5,273 nucleotides of DNA from SFWF01 sp045539925 (lineage in GTDB: Bacteria; Bacillota; Clostridia; Oscillospirales; Acutalibacteraceae): contig JAZQGH010000023.1 in the NCBI GenBank assembly GCA_045539925.1, positions 1-5,273 of the forward strand, read 5' to 3'. The notes beneath the pieces were generated by a model that saw only the letters and a list, made by a program, of their open reading frames with translations, searched no databases and was not told where the DNA came from. Of this stretch, positions 1-5,229 are shown piece by piece. Made by a program: the position numbers and the translations under genes. The stretch's first letter is position 1. Every line of letters begins with the position of its first letter.

Positions 1-132
1 ATTCGAAGAAGCATCAAGAAAAATTGTTGAGTATATTGAACTATATTACAATTCAGAAAGATTACATTCAGGTATCAATTATTCAATACCAAATCAATTT
101 TTCACTCTTTTATCTGTCCGAAATTCTTGACA
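1..132 (+). mobile_element. right end of an IS3-family insertion sequence (partial)
   Basis: The first 130 bases encode the tail of an IS3-type transposase and the element must extend off the left edge. The probable right terminus is the segment TGTCCgaaattcTTGACA at 115-132. It finishes in CA, as IS3-family ends do, and overlaps the transposase stop codon, which is common in compact IS elements. The exact end and any target duplication cannot be confirmed because the left end is outside the window. Directly after it lies a gene remnant lacking its 5' part, which fits insertion or deletion at this junction. Confidence 0.5.
2..130 (+). CDS. IS3-family transposase (OrfB-type), C-terminal fragment
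   Basis: Reading from base 2, 42 codons are open to a TGA at 128-130; the 5' part is cut off by the window edge. The peptide carries the hallmark C-terminal block of IS3/IS150-type DDE integrases: an EYIELYYNSERLHSG segment followed by NYSIPNQFF. This matches the family pattern of a YI-x-YYN-x-R-x-H-S-x-L/I-x-Y-x-x-P-x-x-F tail in the rve integrase domain. In this family the tail lies just downstream of the third catalytic acidic residue (the E of DDE), which would be off the left edge. The enzyme catalyses cut-and-paste or copy-out transposition of its own element. Family assignment is firm; subgroup and intactness cannot be judged. Confidence 0.85.
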   Translation, partial: FEEASRKIVEYIELYYNSERLHSGINYSIPNQFFTLLSVRNS

Positions 133-416
133 AGTTTCAGTATTTTGCAAGGCTTTGCCTTGCACTTTTTACTTTTAGGAAGTATAATAAGTTTAATTGG
201 TGCAAATATCAGAGAAGCCTTTTACGCTCACGGAAAAGCCGATTTTGTCACAAAACTCAAATCGCGCTCAAAGAATGTTCCGAGAGTGAATATTGGATAG
301 AGTTGCTTTTAGAAAGCGGATATTATAACGATAAAACCCTACTCGAAAACTGCACCGAGATTAAAAGGATTTTAATTTCTTCTATCAACACCGCCAAGCA
401 AAACACCGAAAAATAA
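133..416 (+). pseudogene. remnant of a four-helix-bundle (23S rRNA IVS-type) protein, 5'-truncated and frameshifted
   Basis: Two adjacent frames together spell a four-helix-bundle protein of the kind annotated TIGR02436/PF05635. Frame 1 (to about base 258) gives LIGANIREAFYAHGKADFVT, equivalent to the family's SIGANI-EA-x-A-x-SKADF block. Frame 3 then continues IALKECSESEYWIELLLESG and a final helix ending at TAA 414-416. The switch lies at about 255-262 (aaactcaaatcg), where one base seems to be missing: the family expects KL-Q/K-IALKE. The first helix, roughly 30-40 residues, is absent, and the preceding sequence is IS3 DNA, so the gene has also lost its 5' end. An ATG-initiated reading from base 24 is open through the region, but its first half is not family-like. 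The function of these small proteins is poorly known; many occur in 23S rRNA intervening sequences. Family identification is confident, and pseudogene status is likely unless the frameshift is a sequencing error. Confidence 0.75.
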
Positions 417-419
417 GAA

Positions 420-453
420 AAAACGCTCAGACCGATTAATGTCTGAGCGTTTT
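420..453. terminator. strong, probably bidirectional intrinsic terminator
   Basis: A perfect 13-bp inverted repeat, AAAACGCTCAGAC (420-432) and GTCTGAGCGTTTT (441-453), encloses an 8-base loop. It begins 4 bases after the four-helix-bundle remnant's stop codon and ends 30 bases beyond the last codon of the facing minus-strand gene (483). The A-rich 5' flank and T-rich 3' flank let it work in either direction, so it probably serves both converging units. Confidence 0.9.
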
Positions 454-482
454 ATAATAATAACTTTGGCTAAAAAGGCAAC

Positions 483-1036
483 TCAAGAAATCACTTTACA
501 GTTGCCGTTAAACCCGTCGGTAGAGCAGCCCAATTTCATAACAAAATCTGTATTAACATCTACAACAACCGACGAATGTTCAGAACGACCAACGCCAGCA
601 TCTAACACCGCATTTGAAAAAGCACCCATAGCGCCATTGTTTTCATTGATAGCTTTTAAAGTGCCTTCAGCTGTCTTAGCCGCCTTGCTTTTTGATCGAT
701 ATGTAATTCGGTATGTTCCAATATTTAATGGAATGAAAAATCGAGTCGGAGTTTTTTGTTAAATTTTAACTCAACCGTTTCTTTTCCGCCGAAACCACAT
801 TCAATATCAAGCTATCCGCATTTTCCATCGTCCAAAAGTGAGCCGCTCTTCAAATATTCTACGGAGATATACGGACTGTCTTTTGGGGGAACACTTGGAT
901 AGTAGGAGGGCTTTTTGGATTTGTTTACAAGTTTTTTGATGAGTAGCATTGGAATGATAATTACAATTGCAATGATAAGAAGCACAGCTATAATAGATAT
1001 GATTTTTCTTAGTTCTGCTATATTTATTGCGTTCAT
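483..1036 (-). pseudogene. degraded gene for a membrane-anchored protein of unknown function
   Basis: The minus strand starts at ATG 1036-1034, behind AGGAG (1046-1042). It encodes 74 residues to TAG (814-812). An N-terminal hydrophobic helix (about residues 11-34, rich in I, L and V) is followed by a basic KKLVNKSKK stretch and a polar segment, the pattern of a single-pass membrane anchor. Beyond the TAG the same frame stays open to 725, reading LDIECGFGGKETVELKFNKK. The next frame then continues, from between 761 and 725, through NIGTYRITYRSKSKAAKTAE and further to TGA at 485-483. The 554-base span equals about 184 codons with one base missing, so one nonsense change plus one single-base deletion explain the break; the A6 run (752-757) and T5 run (735-739, minus-strand reading) are candidate slip sites. 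I do not recognise the family. The GTYRITYRSK segment looks like a beta-rich C-terminal domain. Two separate short genes are a less likely alternative. Confidence 0.6.
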
Positions 1037-1149
1037 TTTTTCTCCTGCAAAATTAAAATATTACCATATTGGTTAAATTCGTTTTGACACAATTTATAAA
1101 ATAAGTCAAGCATTTTCGTTAAGTATCATCTATTTCGGTAGCACTTGCC

Positions 1150-1208
1150 AAAAGAAAACCACTGATTGAATGGAGCTTTTTCACTCCTGCTTTCAGTGGT
1201 TTTCTTTT
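1150..1208. terminator. long terminator-like hairpin without an obvious upstream gene
   Basis: A 16-bp perfect inverted repeat, AAAAGAAAACCACTGA (1150-1165) and TCAGTGGTTTTCTTTT (1193-1208), flanks a 27-base loop. The loop contains a smaller GGAG/CTCC pair. The plus-strand 3' arm runs into a T-rich tract (to 1210), and the arm is T-rich on the minus strand too. It looks like a bidirectional intrinsic terminator. However, it sits between the divergent 5' ends of the minus-strand gene (1036) and the transporter (1368), where no known transcript should end. It may insulate the two promoters, end a short unannotated RNA, or be left over from a rearrangement. Confidence 0.7.
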
Positions 1209-1210
1209 TT

Positions 1211-1284
1211 GTTACATCCAAGCCGAAGGCTTGGTATGTAATCCGCGTTACCATGATTACATATCGACTTCGTCAGATTACATA
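1211..1284. repeat. nested palindromic intergenic repeat
   Basis: Several overlapping dyads share parts. TTACAT-CCAAGCC (1212-1224) pairs with GGCTTGG-t-ATGTAA (1228-1241) around a GAA loop, with one bulged T. TATGTAATC (1235-1243) is also the exact reverse complement of GATTACATA, which occurs twice in direct orientation (1255-1263 and 1276-1284). A small GAC-TTC-GTC hairpin (1266-1274) lies between those copies. The first and second foldings are mutually exclusive. The unit lies upstream of the -35 element at 1304, so it should not be in the transporter mRNA. It resembles REP/MITE-like extragenic palindromes; operator or RNA roles are possible but unsupported. Confidence 0.65.
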
Positions 1285-1303
1285 AACTCATCGCGTAATT
1301 AGG

Positions 1304-1332
1304 TTGCAAGATAGAGTTAATTGTGTTATAAT
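1304..1332 (+). promoter_or_regulatory. sigma-A-type promoter for the transporter-SDR pair
   Basis: TTGCAA at 1304-1309 and a perfect TATAAT at 1327-1332 are separated by exactly 17 bases, close to the housekeeping consensus. Transcription should start near 1338-1341, giving a leader of only about 28 bases before the ATG at 1368. AAAGGA at 1354-1359 provides the ribosome site, 8 bases upstream of that ATG. The leader is too short for a riboswitch, so control, if any, would act at the DNA level, for example through the palindromes just upstream. Confidence 0.85.
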
Positions 1333-1367
1333 CTAGAAGACAACATTTTGATAAAAGGATTTATATT

Positions 1368-2123
1368 ATGCCTTTAACTAAATTGCAAAACAGACTTGCA
1401 AAAAACCTTACCGAATTTAAGATACTGCTGCGTTCCATCCCTGCAACGGTGGTCACCCTATTTGCGGTAAGCGTTATCTGTATGAATCTGCTAGCAAACA
1501 AAACACTGCTGATGCTCGACTGGATAGCCCTTGACGGTGGAATTCTCATATCCTGGCTGTCTTTTATGTGTATGGACATCATCACAAAGCATTTCGGTCC
1601 AAAGGCATCTACCCTTATTTCGATACACGCCGTAATGATAAATCTGCTTACCTGTCTGATTTTTTACATCGTGAGCATCATCCCATCGAATGCTGATGAT
1701 TATACCGCTTTTGACGGTATTTTCGGCGGAACCTGGTTTATTCTCCTTGGAAGCACCGTAGCTTTTCTCGCTTCTGCCCTTGTAAACAATCTGCTCAACT
1801 ATATGATAGGCCGGTTTTTCAGAAAAAATCCCGACGGAAAACTTGCCTTTATGTCCCGTTCGTATATTTCTACTTTTGTTGCACAGTATTTCGACAATTT
1901 TATTTTTTCTATTATCGTCTTCTACTTTTTTGCTCCCATATTCTGGGACGGATTTTCCTGGTCGATACTTCAGTGTGCAATGTGTGCGCTGACAGGAGCT
2001 GTTGCCGAGCTGATTATGGAGATTGTCTTCTCGCCTATCGGGTACAAGATTACTAAAAAATGGAAACAGGAGAATATCGGCAAGGAATATTTTGAATACC
2101 TTAAACAGGGGGCGGTAAAATGA
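1368..2123 (+). CDS. VUT/YhhQ-type integral membrane transporter
   Basis: This 251-residue protein has about six hydrophobic segments, near residues 25-45, 55-72, 80-104, 120-147, 167-190 and 200-224, and a basic C-terminal tail. Signatures of the VUT family (PF02592; YhhQ, queuosine-precursor transporters) are visible: NLLANK (40-45) in the first helix, a D-IITKHFG motif (70-77) after the second, and a STF-VAQYFDNFIF segment (168-180) matching the family's S-x-x-x-Q-x-x-D pattern. Characterised members import queuosine precursors such as preQ0, preQ1 or queuine across the cytoplasmic membrane. This copy diverges from classical YhhQ and has no preQ1 riboswitch or queuosine gene beside it, so the substrate is only inferred. 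The ATG at 1368 is supported by a well-spaced AAAGGA and a strong promoter. The stop codon overlaps the next start (ATGA), indicating translational coupling to the SDR gene. Confidence 0.85.
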   Translation: MPLTKLQNRLAKNLTEFKILLRSIPATVVTLFAVSVICMNLLANKTLLMLDWIALDGGILISWLSFMCMDIITKHFGPKASTLISIHAVMINLLTCLIFYIVSIIPSNADDYTAFDGIFGGTWFILLGSTVAFLASALVNNLLNYMIGRFFRKNPDGKLAFMSRSYISTFVAQYFDNFIFSIIVFYFFAPIFWDGFSWSILQCAMCALTGAVAELIMEIVFSPIGYKITKKWKQENIGKEYFEYLKQGAVK

Positions 2124-2773
2124 AAATTTTGATAACAGGCACCTCGAAGGGCATTGGAAAAGCCATTGCAGAGCTTTTTATAAAAGAGGGTCACGAGGTT
2201 TTTGGTATAGACCGACAGCCGTCTTGTATAAACCTTAGCAGATACACCCATTATATATGCGATATACGTGATACCGAGCAGCTTCCCACGATAGATAATG
2301 TGGAAATACTTATTAACAATGCCGGAACTCAGAACGAGGCTGATATTGACACAAACCTTAAGGCGCTGATACAGATAACCGAACGGTACGGTGTACAGGA
2401 AAACATAAAATCAATTTTAAATATCGGTTCTGCAAGTGCCCACACAGGAGCAGAATTTCCCGAATACTGCGCAAGTAAGGGCGGTGTGCTTGCCTACACC
2501 AAAAACACCGCAAAACGGGTGGCTGAGTTCGGTGCTACCTGCAACAGCTTAGACCCCGGTGGAGTTCTTACCTCTCTTAATGAATGCGTAATGAATGATG
2601 CGGAGCTTTGGGGGCAGATAATGGACGAAACACCTCTCAGGAGGTGGGCAACCCCCGAGGAAATTGCTCAGTGGGCGTATTTTCTGACGGTGGTAAATAC
2701 CTTTTGCACAGGACAGAGCATTTTAGTTGACGGCGGAGAGTCAATAAATCACCGTTTTATCTGGAAAGACTAA
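2120..2773 (+). CDS. short-chain dehydrogenase/reductase (SDR), classical FabG-like
   Basis: This 217-residue cytoplasmic Rossmann-fold oxidoreductase has the classical SDR motifs in order. These are the glycine-rich TGTSKGIG (6-13), acidic D31 at the end of the second strand (VFGID), NNAG (66-69), N79 in the TNL segment, S104, and the catalytic Y116-x-x-x-K120 in YCASK. DPGGV (145-149) corresponds to the usual PG motif, and a C-terminal GQSILVDGGE closes the fold. D31 favours NAD(H) over NADP(H), although R32 beside it leaves this open. At 217 residues it is shorter than the usual 240-260, mainly in the region between strands 3 and 4. Substrate unknown; its place behind a transporter suggests it modifies the imported compound, which is inference. 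The start overlaps the transporter stop by 4 bases and has a G-rich AGGGGGCGG site (2107-2115). Confidence 0.9.
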   Translation: MKILITGTSKGIGKAIAELFIKEGHEVFGIDRQPSCINLSRYTHYICDIRDTEQLPTIDNVEILINNAGTQNEADIDTNLKALIQITERYGVQENIKSILNIGSASAHTGAEFPEYCASKGGVLAYTKNTAKRVAEFGATCNSLDPGGVLTSLNECVMNDAELWGQIMDETPLRRWATPEEIAQWAYFLTVVNTFCTGQSILVDGGESINHRFIWKD

Positions 2774-2775
2774 AA

Positions 2776-2798
2776 ATAAACACTGTTTATGCTATACT
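2776..2798 (+). promoter_or_regulatory. operator-like palindrome joined to an extended -10 promoter
   Basis: ATAAACA-C-TGTTTAT (2776-2790) is a perfect 7-bp dyad around one central base. It starts 3 bases after the SDR stop. It runs directly into TGCTATACT (2790-2798), an extended -10 element (TGn plus TATACT). No good -35 is present, which extended -10 promoters tolerate. The overlap of a dyad with the promoter is the arrangement expected for a repressor-controlled start, giving a transcript that begins near 2804-2806, just ahead of the ATPase gene. No known regulator is recognised from the motif. Confidence 0.45.
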
Positions 2799-2805
2799 TT
2801 ACCTG

Positions 2806-2822
2806 AAGGCGGGTGAAACATT
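2806..2822 (+). promoter_or_regulatory. ribosome binding site that points to an ATT start codon
   Basis: AAGGCGGGTGA at 2806-2816 closely follows the anti-Shine-Dalgarno complement AAGGAGGTGA. The in-frame TGA at 2814-2816 prevents any start further upstream, and the first codons after it are AAC, ATT, ATT. From the GGCGG core (2808-2812) to ATT 2820 is 7 bases, the optimal distance. The GTG at 2813-2815 is in another frame that closes after 11 codons. Confidence 0.6.
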
Positions 2823-3578
2823 ATTACATATGCAAAATATATAAGTGAAATACTGTTTGAAGACCAACTCGATAAGAATTCCTATCTTCAGAATCTGACC
2901 GTTATAAAGCATCTGCAAAAAAACGGTGGGCTTAAATTTTCCTCGGATGTTACCTTTTTCGTAGGTGAAAACGGAACGGGAAAGTCTACACTGCTTGAGG
3001 CTATTGCCGTTGCCTTCGGCTTCAACCCCGAGGGCGGAACAAAGAACTTTACTTTCTCCACCAACGCTACCCACTCAGAGCTTTGGAAACATATAACCAT
3101 ACTTAAAAGAGATTTTGCAAAAGACGGATTCTTCCTTCGGGCAGAAAGCCTATACAATGTTGCCTCAAACATTGAGGAGCTTGACCGCATTTCTGCCGCG
3201 TCTCCCTTTATTTCTGACAGCTACGGCGGAAAATCCTTACATCATCAGTCACACGGCGAAAGTTTTTTATCTATAGTTCAGCACCGTTTTGGCGGAAATG
3301 GGCTGTATATTCTTGACGAGCCCGAAGCGGCACTCTCACCGATGCGACTTATGACCCTTATGGCAAATATACAAACGCTGAGAAATAATAACTCTCAGTT
3401 TATTATTGCCACCCACTCCCCTATTCTTATGACTCTGCCGGATGCGGAGATTTTAGAGTTCTCGTCTAATGGAATTAAAAGTGTTGAATATAAGGCAACC
3501 GAGCACTACAAAATTACCCGAAGCTTTCTCGAAAATCCCGAAAAAATGCTCAGGTATCTTTTAGAAGAAAGTACATAA
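2820..3578 (+). CDS. stand-alone ABC-type ATPase (COG3910-like AAA family), probable ATT start
   Basis: From 2820 this frame encodes 252 residues, the usual length for COG3910-type predicted ATPases. The nucleotide-binding motifs are complete: Walker A GENGTGKST (49-57), FNPEGGTKNF (68-77), FLRAESLYNV (105-114), an SHGES signature (144-148), Walker B LYILDEPEAALSP (162-174) and the ATHSP switch histidine (H199). There are no membrane segments, so it is a soluble ABC-like ATPase; its partner and role are unknown. The frame has no ATG, GTG or TTG before the ATG at 3342, which would delete Walker A and the signature. Upstream AAGGCGGGTGA (2806-2816) is a strong ribosome site, 7 bases from its GGCGG core to ATT 2820, and homologue N-termini begin about here. 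I therefore place the start at ATT 2820 (or ATT 2823). A mutated ATG or a base error is the alternative. It follows the SDR by 46 bases. Confidence 0.85.
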   Translation: MITYAKYISEILFEDQLDKNSYLQNLTVIKHLQKNGGLKFSSDVTFFVGENGTGKSTLLEAIAVAFGFNPEGGTKNFTFSTNATHSELWKHITILKRDFAKDGFFLRAESLYNVASNIEELDRISAASPFISDSYGGKSLHHQSHGESFLSIVQHRFGGNGLYILDEPEAALSPMRLMTLMANIQTLRNNNSQFIIATHSPILMTLPDAEILEFSSNGIKSVEYKATEHYKITRSFLENPEKMLRYLLEEST

Positions 3579-3594
3579 ATTTTACGGAATATTA

Positions 3595-3622
3595 TTGGAG
3601 ATATCCAAATAAGCCGTATAAC
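3595..3622 (+). promoter_or_regulatory. possible promoter for the malic enzyme gene
   Basis: TTGGAG (3595-3600) and TATAAC (3617-3622) are separated by 16 bases, a moderate match to the housekeeping consensus. Transcription would begin about 25 bases before the ATG at 3654. The -35 is part of a small dyad, TTGGA-gata-TCCAA (3595-3608), which could be a protein-binding site. The 75-base gap after the ATPase stop shows no terminator, so read-through from upstream is also possible. Confidence 0.4.
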
Positions 3623-3653
3623 ATTTTTCATAAAAAACAAGGAGAGATTTACT

Positions 3654-4832
3654 ATGAACATCAGAGAAGAATCGCTAAAAAAACATTATGAATGGAGGGG
3701 CAAGTTAGAGGTTACCTCCCGTGCCAAGGTTTCGAACAAGGAAGAACTTTCCCTTGCATACACCCCCGGTGTTGCAGAGCCTTGTTTGGAAATAAACAGG
3801 GACTATAACAAGTCGTTCGAGCTTACAAGACGTTGGAACACAGTTGCTGTTGTAACCGACGGAACGGCAGTGCTTGGTCTGGGTGATATTGGTCCTGAAG
3901 CAGGTATGCCTGTTATGGAGGGTAAATGCGTACTATTTAAGGAGTTTGCCGATGTAGACGCCTTTCCTATTTGCATACGCAGTAAGGATGTTGACGAAAT
4001 AGTGCGCACTGTATATCTTATTTCTGGCGGATTCGGAGGAATAAACCTTGAAGATATTGCAGCTCCCCGTTGTTTTGAAATAGAAAAAAAGCTTAAGGAA
4101 ATATGCGATATTCCCGTTTTCCACGACGATCAGCACGGAACAGCCATCGTAGTTGCCGCAGCACTGCTTAATGCTCTTAAACTGGTGAAAAAGGATATAG
4201 ATAAAATTAAATGCGTTATAAACGGCGCAGGCAGTGCAGGAATTGCCATTGCAAAGCATATTTTGAACTTAGGGGTTAAAAACCTTATTATGGTAGACCG
4301 TTTTGGTATCATATGCGAGGGTATGGATGGGCTTAATGCTGCCCACGAACAAATGAGCCGCATTACCAACCGCGATAAGCTCACAGGCACACTTTCCGAT
4401 GCTATGAATGGAGCTGATGTATTTATAGGCGTATCGGCCCCCGGTGTTGTAAGCGAAGAAATGATTGCTTCTATGGCAGATAATCCCATCGTATTCCCTA
4501 TGGCAAATCCTACACCCGAAATTATGCCCGACTTAGCCATTAAAGCGGGGGCAAAAATCGTGGGAACAGGCCGTTCCGATTTCCCCAACCAGATAAACAA
4601 TGTTATGGCTTTCCCCGGTATATTCCGAGGCGCTTTGGATGTACGCGCTACTGATATTAACGAGGAAATGAAAATGGCTGCTTCCCTCGCTATTGCTTCC
4701 CTTGTATCGGACGAAGAGCTTCGCGAAGACTACATAATGCCCTTTGCCTTTGATGAGCGTATAGGCAAAACCGTTGCAAAGGCGGTAGCCGAGGCAGCAG
4801 TAAAAACAGGCGTGGCACGAAAAGCTTTATGA
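3654..4832 (+). CDS. malic enzyme (malate dehydrogenase, decarboxylating), short form
   Basis: This 392-residue enzyme converts L-malate to pyruvate and CO2 with reduction of NAD(P)+ in the cytoplasm, linking C4 acids to pyruvate. Its length is typical of the bacterial short form without the phosphotransacetylase-like C-terminal domain. Visible active-site features are SLAYTPGVAEPC (33-44) with catalytic Y36, VTDGTAVLGLGDIG (67-80), GKCVLFK (90-96) with catalytic K91, INLEDIAAPRCFEIE (130-144) with metal ligands E133 and D134, and FHDDQHGTA (156-164) supplying a further metal-binding aspartate. The Rossmann motif GAGSAGIA (191-198) is followed by D215 at the end of the next strand, which hints at NAD+ but does not settle it. 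FPMANPTPE (281-289) and GTGRSDFPNQINN (304-316) complete the family pattern. The ATG at 3654 has AAGGAGAG (3639-3646) 7 bases upstream. The stop overlaps the following start by ATGA. Confidence 0.97.
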   Translation: MNIREESLKKHYEWRGKLEVTSRAKVSNKEELSLAYTPGVAEPCLEINRDYNKSFELTRRWNTVAVVTDGTAVLGLGDIGPEAGMPVMEGKCVLFKEFADVDAFPICIRSKDVDEIVRTVYLISGGFGGINLEDIAAPRCFEIEKKLKEICDIPVFHDDQHGTAIVVAAALLNALKLVKKDIDKIKCVINGAGSAGIAIAKHILNLGVKNLIMVDRFGIICEGMDGLNAAHEQMSRITNRDKLTGTLSDAMNGADVFIGVSAPGVVSEEMIASMADNPIVFPMANPTPEIMPDLAIKAGAKIVGTGRSDFPNQINNVMAFPGIFRGALDVRATDINEEMKMAASLAIASLVSDEELREDYIMPFAFDERIGKTVAKAVAEAAVKTGVARKAL

Positions 4833-5194
4833 GCGTAGTATCAAAACCCGTTCATATCTTTGAGCCCGACCCTTTGCAGTGCGGTCAAGCCGTACTCGCT
4901 ATGCTGACGGGTAAAAGTGTTGAAGAGGTAATCACGCTATGCGGTACCGAAAGAGAAACCACCCTCAAGGATATGAAGAGGGTGCTGAGCGAGTGCGGTA
5001 TCAAGTTTGAAGACAGGCGTGTACAGGTGCTCAGTAAAAAAGAATTGCCGAGAGTGGCTATACTAAGCCTTGAAACGCCAAAATGTTGGCACTGGTCACT
5101 TTATTTTGACGGAATATTCTACGACCCCGAATACGGGGTTTTGGAGAATTTTCCGCCAAGCAACCGAAGATATTACTGGAAAATAAAAGCATAA
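4829..5194 (+). CDS. small papain/C39-like cysteine peptidase-fold protein
   Basis: This 121-residue soluble protein has no signal peptide or membrane segment. Its N-terminal DPLQCGQAVLAMLTG (14-28) matches the Cys-helix of C39/papain-like peptidases (CG-x-A-x-x-AM-x-x-G), making C18 the likely nucleophile. Near the C-terminus, WHWSLYFDGIFYDPEYG (87-103) provides H88 and D99, the usual His and Asp of the triad in adjacent beta strands. The oxyanion glutamine that usually lies about six residues before the cysteine is E12 here, while Q17 directly precedes C18, so activity is uncertain. At this size it is a single minimal domain with no C39 transporter attached. Its ATG overlaps the malic enzyme stop (ATGA) and has only a weak AGGCGTGG-type site (about 4807) far upstream, so it is probably translated by coupling. 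Substrate unknown. A non-catalytic binding role is the main alternative. Confidence 0.75.
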   Translation: MSVVSKPVHIFEPDPLQCGQAVLAMLTGKSVEEVITLCGTERETTLKDMKRVLSECGIKFEDRRVQVLSKKELPRVAILSLETPKCWHWSLYFDGIFYDPEYGVLENFPPSNRRYYWKIKA

Positions 5195-5229
5195 AAAATC
5201 ACGATGTGCGGGGCATAACGGGGGTTTTT
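5194..5229 (+). terminator. weak candidate terminator after the last gene
   Basis: Just after the C39-like gene's stop, AAAAATC (5194-5200 region) can pair imperfectly with GGGGGTTTTT (5220-5229), with mismatches and a small ATG/CAT inner pairing, and the 3' side ends in five Ts. It is poorer than the hairpins elsewhere in this window. The remaining bases (5230-5273) are AT-rich with an A9 run and show no gene. Confidence 0.25.

Noticed and set aside
24..416. A single intact 130-residue protein from ATG 24
   Set aside because: Its first half overlaps the transposase tail and reads as low-quality sequence. Only residues after about base 259 are family-like, and the preceding conserved block of the same family lies in another frame, so it is a frameshifted remnant.
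439..762. Plus-strand open frame of 107 codons
   Set aside because: It lies antisense to the degraded minus-strand gene, has no ribosome site (its ATG is inside the terminator hairpin), and its product has no recognisable domain. The minus strand reads a more protein-like, better-supported product.
1255..1284. GATTACATA direct repeats as a minimal CRISPR or attachment site
   Set aside because: There are only two 9-base copies, with a 12-base gap and a shared inverted partner; no cas or integrase gene is nearby. A palindromic repeat explains them better.
1333..1367. preQ1 riboswitch in front of the VUT-family transporter
   Set aside because: The leader after the predicted transcription start is only about 28 bases and lacks the preQ1 aptamer pattern of a short GC stem plus a downstream A-rich pseudoknot strand.
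2799..3190. Overlapping minus-strand open frames opposite the ATPase 5' half
   Set aside because: They mirror the Walker A region of the ATPase on the other strand and have no family features or start signals.
3342..3578. A separate 78-residue gene starting at ATG 3342
   Set aside because: This ATG falls immediately after Walker B of the ATPase, and the same frame is open and motif-rich back to 2820. It is the C-terminal third of that protein.
4130..4600. Long minus-strand open frames opposite the malic enzyme (also 3803-4009 and 3933-4259)
   Set aside because: They lie opposite an unmistakable, fully conserved malic enzyme gene, lack ribosome sites and encode no recognisable domain.
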